A stretch of DNA of 64,000 bases from Mesorhizobium sp. WSM2240 (GCF_040438645.1 NZ_CP159253.1:1302001-1366000); one strand, 5' to 3'. Positions 19,890 through 29,157 are shown, counted from the stretch's first letter. Notes: generated by a model from the sequence alone, not told the origin. Numbers and translations are program-made.

Positions 19890-20590
19890 TCAGTTCATCG
19901 CCATCACGCCAAGAACCAGAGTTCTGTCTCTGATCGCAGTGGCGTCACAAACCCACATTCGTCCAGCCCTGTCAGCTCGTACTTCGTTAGCTACGGCTTC
20001 CCGGCTCGAAGGCGCACGGAGGTCTTCGGCCAAAAGCTCCGGCTGCTCTAACGCTGCGAAATGTCCACCGCGCGGCATCTCGGTCCAGCGGACTACACGC
20101 AGCCCGCGTTCAACCCAAGAGCGCGGCGGGGGAGGCAATTCCTTGGGAAAATGCGCGACGGAGAACGGCACCTCGACCGGTGGGAAGTCGGCCAGCGCGA
20201 TGGGGTTCAAGCGGTTCTCCTTGTAAATCCGCAGCGACGCGTCAAGGCTGTTGCCGAACCAGTAGATCGAGATGATCGTCAGCAGCCGGTCGAGCGGCAC
20301 GACCCTTTCGAGATCGCCGTCGTGGTCGGTCCAACCGATGAATTTCTCGGCGATCCAGGCCGCCAGCCCGACCGGGTCGCGGTGAACTGCGGGAGCCGGT
20401 TCAGCCGGCGTTCCTGTGCGCGCCAGTCGAACTCGTCGCGCCAATAATCGAGCAAGCGGTGCATGAAAGGCAAGCTGACTCCATCCTCGGCACCGCTTCA
20501 GAAAAGGGCTCCGGGAAGCCTGGCACCGCGCAGTCGCCGCTGCAGATCATTGATTTGATCGTCTGAGATATGGATTTTGAATGGGCGCAT
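19890..20590 (-). pseudogene. Epoxide hydrolase pseudogene with stop, internal deletion and altered C-terminus
   Basis: From an ATG at 20590 the frame reads MRPFKIHISDDQINDLQRRL, an epoxide hydrolase N-terminal domain. A TGA at 20498-20500 interrupts it. The same frame then continues with LLDYWRDEFDWRAQERRLN and PQFTAT. At about 20385 the sequence jumps, in another frame, to DPVGLAAWIAEKFIGWTDHD, which belongs some 150 residues further on in intact relatives, and ends with VVRWTEMPRGGHFAALEQPE. The catalytic nucleophile region of the alpha/beta hydrolase core is missing. The protein cannot be functional. Confidence 0.85.
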
Positions 20591-20829
20591 ACAGTCTGGG
20601 CCTCTCATCGATAGGCCGGTCGAGCCCGTTATCAGGGTCATCACTCCGTCAGTTTCCTAGATTGCCTTGCAAAATCAAAACATCGCTTTTGCCTTTCGGG
20701 AACAACCTCCAGCGCCGATTTACACCTTCCCGCGAAACCGCGTGATCCTGGACACCGCTCCGGCGATCCGCATCTTTTCTGCCTGGCAGTGTCGACGACC
20801 CAGGTGTCTTTGCCAACAGCGGAGCCACT

Positions 20830-21000
20830 CTGGAGGTGGCCGCCGCTCGTCACCACGCCCGTGACGTCGTCGGCCCAGAGTTGCCAGATCTCGGCCGGAC
20901 TGGATCTGCCCGGCTTCTCCTGGGCATGCGCCAGAGGACGAGGACAGGGCAGTCCAGCTTGCGTCCCGTTGCGCAGTCCGCTTCGTCGTGGACAAGAGGT
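20830..21000 (-). pseudogene. Remnant of a haloacetate dehalogenase-like alpha/beta hydrolase
   Basis: On the minus strand, 20996-20931 encodes HDEADCATGRKLDCPVLVLW and, in a shifted frame, 20895-20833 encodes AEIWQLWADDVTGVVTSGGH. These are consecutive C-terminal blocks of haloacetate dehalogenase-type hydrolases, the second ending at the catalytic His. A frameshift separates them and the N-terminal part is not found. Within 20591-21365 no intact gene is visible. Confidence 0.7.
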
Positions 21001-21365
21001 GCGGAAGCCGGGAAGAAAGCTGGCTCCGCGCCATTGCCGGATCCAGCTCCGGCATCTGCTGCTGCGGCCCGCGTCTGCAGGATCGTATCGCTGGTTCGGG
21101 TTCACGTCGACCCTCTCAGCCTTGTTGGCGGCCGTGCGGCGCGCCGATGTCTACCACCGAACTTTTTGCAAATGTCTGCAATGGGCCGCAATCCCGCTCG
21201 GGCATTTTCCACCGCAGGAGACGATTAAGGCCGCCGGCCGACTTGAAACTGCGCGCCCTCACGCCAACTCTCCATTCTAAGTTGCCGGCTCGAGCTCGCC
21301 CGCCGGCGGTTCGCTTCCGCGAATCGGATCAAGTGAAAACCAGCAAAAAGGCCGGTGCGCACAGG

Positions 21366-21833
21366 ATGATTTTTTGCCATGTTCGAACTCCAGCCCTGAT
21401 GGCCCTCTTCGCCGGCGTTGCCGCGGTGTCTTCGTGTGTCGAGAAGGAGGCTGCAACCGTGGCCGTTGCGCGCACGGCATTGCTCGGCCTGAGCGATGTC
21501 GACATACGAATGTGCGCAGGCTTCCCGTCGCGTACGGTCGACATCGAGTCCGGCCAGATCTGGACCTATGAGCGCGCCATCAATCGAGGCGGCTTGAACG
21601 TCGCCCTTCCCACCGTCGGTGTGGGCGCCTTCCCGGGGCTCGGCGGTTCGCTAAACGTAGCTCCCGGCGGCTATTGCAATGCCCAGGTGCGCTTCACCAA
21701 CGGCCGGGTCGTCGATATCGCCTATGCCGGCGACAATGATCTGCCGCAGCGCCGCAATGCGCTCTGCACGACTGTCGTCGAGGAATGCGTGGCCTATGCC
21801 CGCAACCCACATCCCACCGTCAAGGGAAGGTAA
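21366..21833 (+). CDS. Small secreted lipoprotein of unknown function
   Basis: The 155-residue protein begins with a signal peptide (TPALMALFAGVAAVSSC) whose VSSC end fits a lipobox, so it is probably lipidated and anchored in the envelope. The mature part holds LGLSDVDIRMCAGFPSRTVD, then a Gly-rich beta-like section, two further cysteines and DNDLPQRRNALC. I have a general recollection of similar small lipoproteins in Rhizobiales but can assign no function. The ATG at 21366 follows an ACAGG. The frame is open upstream through non-coding sequence. Confidence 0.65.
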   Translation: MIFCHVRTPALMALFAGVAAVSSCVEKEAATVAVARTALLGLSDVDIRMCAGFPSRTVDIESGQIWTYERAINRGGLNVALPTVGVGAFPGLGGSLNVAPGGYCNAQVRFTNGRVVDIAYAGDNDLPQRRNALCTTVVEECVAYARNPHPTVKGR

Positions 21834-22115
21834 GCGCAACATGCTGTGCTCTCACGTGAGCGGAGCGAATCCTCTGTAATGGCCACGGAGGGTATCGCCG
21901 CGCAACGTCTGCGGATCAAGGCGCTAGATCACATGCATCGAGCGCATGCGCCACGGCCTTGGTCAGCGCCTCCATCGGAATGCCGCCACATTTGTTACTC
22001 TCACCGTTCCATTTCCGGTGCCAAACTATCTCACGACCAACAACGAGCGAGCAGCGAATGGAACCGCGCTTCAGCTCGAGGCGTGGGAATTCGCCCAATC
22101 AGGAGGTTAAAAGCC

Positions 22116-22901
22116 ATGACTACATCATCCGAAAACGGACGTGGACGGACCGCCATGCAAACACCATCGGTCGTGTCGCGGCAGGAGTGGGAAGCTGCGC
22201 GCCAGCGACTGCTCGGGAAGGAAAAGGCCCAGACCCGCGCCCGTGACGCTCTGGCGGCCGAGCGCCGGCGAATGCCATGGATGGCGGTGGAGAAGGAGTA
22301 CGAGTTCGACGGACCCGAGGGCAAGGTGAGCCTGCTCGACCTGTTCGAGCGCCGCCATCAGCTGATCGTCTACCGCGCCTTCTTCGAGCCGGGAGTGTTC
22401 GGCTGGCCTGACCACGCCTGCCGGGGCTGCTCCATGGTGGCCGACCAGGTCGCCCACGTCGCCCACCTGAACGCCCGTGACACCACCCTCGCCTTCGTGT
22501 CTCGTGCGCCCCAGGCGGACATCGCACGGTTGAAAGCGCGCATGGGCTGGGAGATGCCCTGGTTCACCATCACGGACAACTTCGACGCGGATTTCGGCGT
22601 GGACGAGTGGCATGGTACGAACGTGTTCTACCGCGACAGCGACCGCGTGTTCCGCACCTACTTCATCAACAACCGCGGCGACGAGCAGATGGGGAACACC
22701 TGGAACTACCTCGACATCACGCCGCTAGGCCGGCAGGAGGTCTGGGAGGACTCGCCCGAAGGCTATCCGCAGACCCCGACCTACAAGTGGTGGAACTGGC
22801 ACGACAGCTACGTCGCCGACGCAGCGCCCGACAAGAAGTGGATCGAGGTATCGGACGCCGGAGAGGCGGCGTTCCGGAATCAGGAAGGCACGAAACCATG
22901 A
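22116..22901 (+). CDS. DUF899 family (thioredoxin-fold-like) protein
   Basis: The 261-residue protein matches DUF899 through EEWEAARQRLL-like residues near the start, then FEPGVFGWPDHACRGCSMVAD with a CxxC, WEMPWFTITDNFDADFGV, and the closing WWNWHDSY. The family looks like a thioredoxin-fold group with unproven redox activity. AGGAGG lies 9 nt before the ATG at 22116. It stands alone, with 160 nt before the convergent paoC end. The preceding 282 nt hold no convincing gene. Confidence 0.8.
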   Translation: MTTSSENGRGRTAMQTPSVVSRQEWEAARQRLLGKEKAQTRARDALAAERRRMPWMAVEKEYEFDGPEGKVSLLDLFERRHQLIVYRAFFEPGVFGWPDHACRGCSMVADQVAHVAHLNARDTTLAFVSRAPQADIARLKARMGWEMPWFTITDNFDADFGVDEWHGTNVFYRDSDRVFRTYFINNRGDEQMGNTWNYLDITPLGRQEVWEDSPEGYPQTPTYKWWNWHDSYVADAAPDKKWIEVSDAGEAAFRNQEGTKP

Positions 22902-23061
22902 ACCACGCCTGTTGCGGTGGCTTCGACGGGCAGGCGGCCGTCGTTCTGAGGGTCGCAATCGGCCGTAGGCAGGGGCCGCTTTTCAACGACAGAACGGTGG
23001 CGATGCCACAGCCAACGCAGTCCGACAGTCGGCATCTAGCGTGGAAAGCCAATCGCGTGGC

Positions 23062-25275
23062 CTATGCAGTCAGGACATCCTCAATCTTGATCGGCAGTGT
23101 GCGCATGCGCTTGCCTGTTGCGTGGAATACGGCGTTCGCAATCGCAGGAGCGGTTCCTACCAGTGCGATCTCGCCTAGCCCTTTCACGCCGAGCGGATTC
23201 ACGTGCGGGTCGACTTCGTCGACGAACAGCGCCTCCAGTTGCGGAGTGTCGAGGTTCACGGGCATGAGGTAGTCAGCCATGTGCGCGTTGACTGGTCGTC
23301 CGTCACGCGCGTCCAGAACGGTTCGTTCCATCAGCGCCATGCCCATGCCGCCAATCATCCCGCCCGTGCACTGGCTCCTGGCGAGGAGTGGGTTGACTAC
23401 CCGCCCAATGCCATACGCGCCGACAAGGCGGCGTACCCTGATCGTCCCCACGTCGGGGTCGACGGACACTTCGGCAAAGACGGCGCCGAAGGAGTGCATC
23501 GAATATCTTTCCGCTGCTTCCGGGTCTCGCCGGGCGGAACCCTCAGCCTCGATCGGATTGCCCGTCTTCGCAAGGATGTCTTGGTAAGACAGTCCCGGCG
23601 AGGCATCACCGCGTCGACGGAGGCGTCCGTCCGCCCATTCAAGGTCCTCGATAGACGCCCCGAAGACTGGCGAGCCAGCATCCGTCACCGCATGGCGAAC
23701 CGCTTGCGACTGCACTTCCAGGCAAGCGGCACGGATGGCCGACCCTACCGAAGCCATGGTCCATGAGCCGCCGTGGGACGGCGTTGGCGGGTAGTCCGTC
23801 GTGCCAAGCCCGAACCGCACCTGCTCCGGTGGCAGTCCCAGGAACTCGGCCGCGACCTGCGTCATTGACGTGTAGGTGCCTGGGCCCATGTCGCTGGCGG
23901 CCGCTTCGACCTCGGCAGTGCCATCTGCGAGAAGCCGCACCCTGGCGCTCGAGGGAGCGTGGAAGGCAGGGTAGGTGGCCGTAGCCGTGCCCATGCCGAT
24001 CAGAAGGCGTCCGTCGCGCATCGAGCGAGGTTCGGGCGTCCTTCGGGCCCAGCCGAAGCGATCGGCGCCAAGCTCATAGCACTGCATCAGCGAGCGGCTG
24101 GAAAATGGTTTGTTTTCGGCCTCGTCGATCTGCGGTTCGTTTCGGCGTCTTAGCTCGATCGGATCGATCCCTAGCTTGTAAGATAGCTCGTCCATGGCAC
24201 TTTCGAGCGCAAAGATGCCGCTTGCCTCTCCCGGACCGCGCATGTGGTTGGGAGTGCCGGTATCGAGTTGCGCCAGACGGTATTGGGTGCGCACATTCGG
24301 GCAGGAATACAGGTAGTCGGTGACGGCGGTCAGAGCCTCCGTGAACTGCTCGTAGCGGCTCGTCTCTCCCGTGCCCTCGTGGATGATACCCGTGAGTTTG
24401 CCCTCTGAAGTTGCGCCGAGCGCAACCCTCTGAACGGTGCGCGGCCGATGGCCCGTGGTGAAGAACATCTGCTTGCGGGTGAGCACAAGCTTGACGGGCC
24501 GCCCGACATGGCGCGCCGCAAGTGCAGCCAGCGTCACGTGCGGCCACGTCCTCAGGCTCGTGCCGAAAGCGCCTCCAATGAAAGGACAGATCACCTCGAC
24601 ATTGTCGACGGGCAGGCCAAATATCGCGGCAATCTCGGCCTGCTCATTCATGAGAAACTGGCTCTTGCTCCACAGGGTCAACCGATCGCCGTCCCAGGCC
24701 GCGACCGTTGCATGCGGCTCCATAGGATTATGATTTTCGCGGGCCATGTCATAGTTCTCGTCGACCTTGACGGCCGCCTCTGCCAGGGCGGCATCTGCAT
24801 CGCCCCGCGATCTGTCCGCCGTGCCCGCCCCCGGAACGATTCTGGCTACCTGCTGGTCTGCGTGATCGACGGTCGGTTGGCGAGCGTCGTAGGTGATACG
24901 GAGCGCCGTGGCAGCGCGCTCAGCATGATCGAGGGAGTCCGCCACAACGACGGCGACGGGCTGGCCGTAGAAACGAACGCTATCGTCCTGCAGCACATGG
25001 AGCCGTTCCCCGACTGCTGGGTCGATGACGCCCTTGTGCGGCAGATATGGCAATTTGGGCGCATTGCGGTGAGTGATCAAAGCGACGACGCCGGGCATGC
25101 CTTCCGCCGCGGCGCTTTTGATCTCCGTCACTCGACCGAGTCCGACCGTCGCGCTGACGATGACGGCATAGAACTGGTCCGGCTGATTGAAATCAGCGGC
25201 ATAGCGCGCCCTGCCTGTGACCTTGGTGCGCCCGTCGACCCGCGTCAAAGGCTTTCCAATGACGTTCATGTTCAT
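23062..25275 (-). CDS. paoC: Molybdenum-containing aldehyde oxidoreductase, large subunit (PaoC type)
   Basis: The 737-residue subunit belongs to the xanthine oxidase family and binds the molybdopterin-cytosine dinucleotide cofactor. Recognisable segments are GKPLTRVDGRTKVTGRARYAAD, GGAFGTSLRTWPHVTLAA, the MRGPGEASG active-site loop and GVKGLGEIALVGTAPAIANA, which carries the catalytic Glu near the C-terminus. With PaoA and PaoB it forms a periplasmic enzyme oxidising aldehydes to acids. Its ATG overlaps the paoB stop by 4 nt. No PaoD/XdhC maturation factor is present in this window. Confidence 0.9.
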   Translation of the reverse strand: MNMNVIGKPLTRVDGRTKVTGRARYAADFNQPDQFYAVIVSATVGLGRVTEIKSAAAEGMPGVVALITHRNAPKLPYLPHKGVIDPAVGERLHVLQDDSVRFYGQPVAVVVADSLDHAERAATALRITYDARQPTVDHADQQVARIVPGAGTADRSRGDADAALAEAAVKVDENYDMARENHNPMEPHATVAAWDGDRLTLWSKSQFLMNEQAEIAAIFGLPVDNVEVICPFIGGAFGTSLRTWPHVTLAALAARHVGRPVKLVLTRKQMFFTTGHRPRTVQRVALGATSEGKLTGIIHEGTGETSRYEQFTEALTAVTDYLYSCPNVRTQYRLAQLDTGTPNHMRGPGEASGIFALESAMDELSYKLGIDPIELRRRNEPQIDEAENKPFSSRSLMQCYELGADRFGWARRTPEPRSMRDGRLLIGMGTATATYPAFHAPSSARVRLLADGTAEVEAAASDMGPGTYTSMTQVAAEFLGLPPEQVRFGLGTTDYPPTPSHGGSWTMASVGSAIRAACLEVQSQAVRHAVTDAGSPVFGASIEDLEWADGRLRRRGDASPGLSYQDILAKTGNPIEAEGSARRDPEAAERYSMHSFGAVFAEVSVDPDVGTIRVRRLVGAYGIGRVVNPLLARSQCTGGMIGGMGMALMERTVLDARDGRPVNAHMADYLMPVNLDTPQLEALFVDEVDPHVNPLGVKGLGEIALVGTAPAIANAVFHATGKRMRTLPIKIEDVLTA

Positions 25276-26249
25276 GCGACCTCTCCCGCCATTTCCAGCG
25301 CCCGGACGATCGTCCTGGGCAAGAGCGCGACTTTGAAGGCGTTGTGGTGCAACGGCCGGGCCCCTTCAGTCGCCAATTGCGCGGCTTCCTCGAAGGCCTG
25401 CCTGTCCGGCTTTCTCCCGGCAAGCGCGGCCTCGCATGCGCGCAGCCGCCAAGGACGCGTTCCAACGCCGCCCGCCGCAATGCGCGCTTCGCGGATGACT
25501 CCGTCCTCAATAGCGAGGGCGGCGGCGGCGGACACCAGGGCGAATTCGTACGAGGCGCGGTCGCGGACCTTGAGGTAGCGCGCATGAAGCGCATGCGGCC
25601 CGCCCGGCACGCGTATTTCGACGATCAGTTCGCCGGGCAACAACGTGTGTTCTAGATGCGGCGTGTCGCCAGGAAGCCGGAAAAGTTCCCCGACCGGGAA
25701 GCTGCGCTCGCCTTGTGGACCTTGGACCCGCATCGTGGCGTCCAGCGCCACCAGCGCTACCGCGACATCCGACGGATGGGTCGCTACGCAGTGGTCGCTC
25801 GTGCCGAGGATCGCGTGCCCCGCGTTCAATCCGTCGATGGCAGCGCATCCCGATCCGGGAGTGCGTTTGTTGCAGCCGACATCGAGCATACGGAAGTATG
25901 GACAGCGCACCCGCTGCAGCAGATTGCCGCCCATGGAAGCCATGTTGCGCAACTGCGGCGACGCGCCTTCGATTAAGCTTTCCGCGATGAGTGGCTGCAG
26001 CCGCTGAACATTCTCGTCGGCGGCGACGTCAGCCATGCGTGCTAGCGCGCCAATGACCAGATGTTCGCCTTCGACACGGATGCCGCCCAAGGGAAGCGCG
26101 TTGATGTCGATGAGCCGGTCCGGGCGCTCGACCTCCTCGCGCATGAGATCGACGAGCGTGGTGCCGCCGGCGATATAGCGCGCGCCAGATGCGGCCGCCG
26201 CAATCGCGTCCTCGGCCTTACCGGGCTTCTCCAACACGAAGGGAAACAT
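25272..26249 (-). CDS. paoB: Aldehyde oxidoreductase FAD-binding subunit (PaoB type)
   Basis: The 325-residue subunit has the FAD-contact loop ARYIAGGTTLVDLMREEVE and the GASPQLRNMASMGGNLLQR motif of CO dehydrogenase flavoproteins. Four cysteines (C116, C126, C135, C154) follow. PaoB proteins carry an additional [4Fe-4S] cluster at this place, which distinguishes them from ordinary xanthine dehydrogenase flavin subunits. It passes electrons from the Fe-S subunit. It is translationally coupled to paoC and begins 3 nt after paoA ends. Confidence 0.9.
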   Translation of the reverse strand: MFPFVLEKPGKAEDAIAAAASGARYIAGGTTLVDLMREEVERPDRLIDINALPLGGIRVEGEHLVIGALARMADVAADENVQRLQPLIAESLIEGASPQLRNMASMGGNLLQRVRCPYFRMLDVGCNKRTPGSGCAAIDGLNAGHAILGTSDHCVATHPSDVAVALVALDATMRVQGPQGERSFPVGELFRLPGDTPHLEHTLLPGELIVEIRVPGGPHALHARYLKVRDRASYEFALVSAAAALAIEDGVIREARIAAGGVGTRPWRLRACEAALAGRKPDRQAFEEAAQLATEGARPLHHNAFKVALLPRTIVRALEMAGEVA

Positions 26250-26252
26250 GGG

Positions 26253-26894
26253 TCAGGTCCTCTCCGCTGCGTCCGCGACTGCCGCGACGATGCCTGGGTA
26301 AGCACCGCAGCGGCAAATGTTACCGCTCATCCAGAACTGAATCTCCTCAGGCGATCCCGCATGACCTTCGGCAATGCAGCCAAGGCCGGACATGATCTGG
26401 CCCGACGTGCAGAACCCGCATTGAAGGCCCTCGTGCTCAACGAACGCTTGCTGGAGCGGATGGAGGTCACCGTCCTTTTCAAGACCTTCGATCGTTTCGA
26501 TCTGCGCGCCGTCATGCATGACCGCGAGTGTCAGACAGGAAACGATTCGTCTGCCGTTCACCAGAACGGTGCACACGCCGCAGGCGCCCTGATTGCAGCC
26601 CTTCTTGGTGCCGGTGAGGTCAAGCGTTTCGCGCAGAACGTCGAGCAGTGATTGTCTGGGATCGAGTTCCAGTTCCGTCGGCTTCCCGTTCACGACGAGA
26701 CGGACCGGCCCGGTTGCGATCGCGCCTACACCAGTTGGAGGGATTGTCTGGGCTGCCGCATGAGGCATCGCTGCGAGCGACGCCGCGCCGCCAGCCAGCT
26801 GAAGGACTGCGCGGCGCGATAGTGATGTGGAGGCAGAGGGCGAATGAATGTCTGTCCCTGCCTCGCCTGACGGTGTCAGGTGTTGGTTGGTCAT
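26253..26894 (-). CDS. paoA: Aldehyde oxidoreductase 2Fe-2S subunit with Tat signal (PaoA type)
   Basis: The 213-residue subunit begins with a twin-arginine signal (SRRAVLQLAGGAASLAAMPHAAA). This implies export of the folded complex to the periplasm. The first 2Fe-2S site is C100, C105, C108 and C120 (CNQGACGVC and C), and the second is C159, C162, C194 and C196 (CGFC and CRC). It is the promoter-proximal gene of paoABC. An AraC-family gene lies upstream on the same strand. Confidence 0.92.
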   Translation of the reverse strand: MTNQHLTPSGEAGTDIHSPSASTSLSRRAVLQLAGGAASLAAMPHAAAQTIPPTGVGAIATGPVRLVVNGKPTELELDPRQSLLDVLRETLDLTGTKKGCNQGACGVCTVLVNGRRIVSCLTLAVMHDGAQIETIEGLEKDGDLHPLQQAFVEHEGLQCGFCTSGQIMSGLGCIAEGHAGSPEEIQFWMSGNICRCGAYPGIVAAVADAAERT

Positions 26895-27020
26895 CTATGG
26901 CCTCCTGGCGAACGCGGCATGGCGGCCCAGTTGGCCCGGCCCCCCGCGGTACCTGCAGGAAACGCTATCTGCCGGTTGCCTGCGGGCCAGCGCGCGGAGT
27001 GCTGTTTTTTGTATGTCAGT

Positions 27021-27039
27021 GCTGTCTTGTGAAGACAGC
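27021..27039. promoter_or_regulatory. Perfect palindrome upstream of paoABC
   Basis: GCTGTCTT (27021-27028) and AAGACAGC (27032-27039) flank a GTG loop. It lies 127 nt upstream of paoA and 96 nt beyond the araC stop. It could be a terminator for araC or an operator for paoABC. The absence of a T-run favours the operator. Confidence 0.4.
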
Positions 27040-27134
27040 GCTCTTCGCTCAAGCGAATGTGATCGCACCCTCACGCCGCCGTTCAAACTCGAACTGTGAG
27101 GAAATGCCGCGAATATCGCCGGGAGCTGCGCTAG

Positions 27135-28046
27135 CTAGAAACGGCGCGTACGCCGCCATGCGCCGGGAGTGACGTTGACGATCCTGAAGAATGCCCGGGT
27201 GAAGTGGCTCTGATCCGCAAAGCCGCAGTGATGCGCGATTTGATCAATCGGCAGATTGGAGTTCAGGAGCAGATCTTTCGCTCGCTCGACGCGCTGGACC
27301 AGCAACCACTGTAGAGGCGGCATGCCCACTGCGGTCTTGAACGCGCGCGCGAAGTGGCTTCGGGACAGACCGCATGCGCGAGAGAGTTCATCGAGGCCGA
27401 TCTGCCCGTCAAGATTGGCCAGCAGCATATCTTTCGCCCGGCGCTCCTGCCACCGCGCCAAGCCTCCCCGGATCGGACGCGTAATAACTGGCTGCTCGGC
27501 GTAAAAGGTGGCGAGATGAGTCAAAAGCGCTAGCGCGACCTGGTCGGTGAAAAGCTGGCTTGCGGCGTCTGGCCGGTCGAAGGCCGGAACCAAGCACTCG
27601 CCAAGATTTCTGATGATTTCATCGTGGAACGCGACGCCGTTAGCCGCCCGCAACGATCTGAATGGTCGCAGATCGTGCTCGTCATGGAAGTTCTGGAGAG
27701 CCTCGCGTGAGGCGAACATCGAGATGCAGTCCACGTTTCCGCGGGTCACGGAGGCGTGCTCTTCATTCAGATCCAGAAGAAGGAACTTACCGCGATGGAG
27801 CGGCATCATTGGCGTCGGCACGCCGTTGACCCAATAGGGTACCGAAGGCAGGTCATTTCGCTGAAGGCAGATGAGATAGCCGTCGCGCTTTTCCATCCTT
27901 ACGGGGTCGCCGGCATCCGCTCCGTGCCAGCGGATGCGGCTGCCCACGATTTCCGCCAATTGCAGGAAACGGGTGGATAGGGTTCGCGGTTCGTCGAGCC
28001 CTACAAATCTGCCTACGCTGCGTACAACTTCCGTTCCCATCGCCAC
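27135..28046 (-). CDS. AraC-family transcriptional regulator
   Basis: The 303-residue protein has an N-terminal cupin-like sensor part and a C-terminal double helix-turn-helix (IGLDELSRACGLSRSHFARA and LPIDQIAHHCGFADQSHF) ending GAWRRTRRF. It lies upstream of paoABC on the same strand and is the obvious candidate regulator of that operon, possibly sensing an aromatic aldehyde. This is inferred from position only. Confidence 0.85.
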   Translation of the reverse strand: MAMGTEVVRSVGRFVGLDEPRTLSTRFLQLAEIVGSRIRWHGADAGDPVRMEKRDGYLICLQRNDLPSVPYWVNGVPTPMMPLHRGKFLLLDLNEEHASVTRGNVDCISMFASREALQNFHDEHDLRPFRSLRAANGVAFHDEIIRNLGECLVPAFDRPDAASQLFTDQVALALLTHLATFYAEQPVITRPIRGGLARWQERRAKDMLLANLDGQIGLDELSRACGLSRSHFARAFKTAVGMPPLQWLLVQRVERAKDLLLNSNLPIDQIAHHCGFADQSHFTRAFFRIVNVTPGAWRRTRRF

Positions 28047-28330
28047 CCTCCAAGCGTTGAGAAAAGGTTTTTGAGAGTAGCAAGGATGATAAGCAACTTA
28101 ACCTTAAATCTACGTGACAAGCAGATGGCGAACGGGCGGTAACATGCGCCATCATCAGAGCGACCGCTATGGAATCAGGATGACCACGCACGCGGTGCGA
28201 GGCGTCCGAGCCGTCTTCTGCCTAGGGCACGCCAACGGATTGGAGGACGTCGCGAACCGGCACCGCGGCCAAGAAGCTCGGAGCGAACCAGCCCCCAACC
28301 GCTAAGGCGCCGCGGTAAAATAAAATAGTG
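28047..28330. other. Intergenic stretch between araC and arsR
   Basis: No credible gene is visible. Short open frames lack ribosome-binding sites and protein features. The left part should hold the araC promoter, and the right end runs into the AT-rich arsR promoter. Confidence 0.5.
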
Positions 28331-28359
28331 TTGACTAATCAATCAGTGCATACTAATAG
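28331..28359 (+). promoter_or_regulatory. Promoter and probable operator of the arsR operon
   Basis: TTGACT (28331-28336) and TAATAG (28354-28359) are 17 nt apart. A direct repeat ACTAAT occurs at both ends of the spacer and may be the regulator's binding site. Transcription would start within a few nucleotides of the ATG at 28367, which has no Shine-Dalgarno sequence, suggesting a leaderless mRNA. Confidence 0.55.
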
Positions 28360-28366
28360 TTTTGTC

Positions 28367-28696
28367 ATGACTGAAGCAGCCCCAATCAACGCCGTCATGC
28401 GCGCGCTTGCCGATCCCACCCGGCGAGCCCTGTTCGAGCGGGTGGTCAGATCCGACGAGATCACAGTGGTCGAACTGACGCGGGGGAGCGGCGTGACGCA
28501 AGGCGCTATCTCCCAGCACCTCAAGTCGTTGAAGCAGGCCGGCCTCGTCGCCGAGCGCCCCGAGGGCCGCAACGTCTATTACCGCGCCCAGCCCGAGGGC
28601 CTGGCGCCGCTGGTCGACTGGATGAGCCACTACGGCGTCTTCTGGCGCGAGCGGTTCGCCAACCTTAGAACCCTCCTGAAGGAAATAGATCCATGA
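28367..28696 (+). CDS. ArsR/SmtB-family transcriptional regulator
   Basis: The 109-residue winged-helix protein has ALADPTRRALFERVV, the recognition helix VTQGAISQHLKSLKQAGLV and the wing RPEGRNVYYRA. It lacks the metal-binding cysteine motif of ArsR itself. It therefore belongs to the metal-independent group commonly paired with SRPBCC proteins. The ATG overlap with the next gene shows that the pair is co-translated. An in-frame GTG at 28328 lies inside the promoter and was not chosen. Confidence 0.88.
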   Translation: MTEAAPINAVMRALADPTRRALFERVVRSDEITVVELTRGSGVTQGAISQHLKSLKQAGLVAERPEGRNVYYRAQPEGLAPLVDWMSHYGVFWRERFANLRTLLKEIDP

Positions 28697-29157
28697 ACGA
28701 CGCCGCATTGAAGTCCTACACGCAAGATATCGTGGTCGACGAGGTCTTCCCGCATTCGCCGGAGACGATCTGGAAAACGTTGACAACCGGGGAACTGATC
28801 CACCGTTGGCTGATGCCGCCGACAGGATTCGAGCCGGTGGAGGGCAAGCGTTTTACGTTTCAGACCACGCCGGCCGGCGCATGGGACGGCACCATTCACT
28901 GCCAGGTTCTGGAGGTGAAGCCGAACGAACGCTTCGCCTATGCCTGGAAAGGCGGACACGAGGAAAACGTCGGATACGGCTCGCGACTGGAAACAGTCGT
29001 CACGTTCATCCTCTCCAAGGCTGATAACGGCACGCGCCTTCGCCTTATCCATTCCGGCTTCGTGCTGCCCAGAAACGATACCGCGTTCAAGAACATGAGC
29101 GAAGGCTGGAAGAAAGTCGTCAAGAACATCGGCGCCACCGCCGGCGAGAAGAACTGA
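28693..29157 (+). CDS. SRPBCC (AHSA1-like) domain protein
   Basis: The 154-residue protein has the START/Bet v1-like fold of the AHSA1 family: VDEVFPHSPETIWKTLTTGELIHRWLMP at the start (in two blocks), then FTFQTTPAGAWDGTI and LRLIHSGF, with a terminal amphipathic helix containing MSEGWKKVV. Such proteins bind hydrophobic ligands. They are usually found with ArsR regulators and are part of the regulated response. It starts in the ATGA overlap with arsR. Confidence 0.87.
   Translation: MNDAALKSYTQDIVVDEVFPHSPETIWKTLTTGELIHRWLMPPTGFEPVEGKRFTFQTTPAGAWDGTIHCQVLEVKPNERFAYAWKGGHEENVGYGSRLETVVTFILSKADNGTRLRLIHSGFVLPRNDTAFKNMSEGWKKVVKNIGATAGEKN

Noticed and set aside
21916..22098. Minus-strand 60-codon frame upstream of DUF899
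   Set aside because: It has a protein-like run (REIVWHRKWNGESN) but no ribosome-binding site, and it overlaps the DUF899 leader. Too weak to call a gene.
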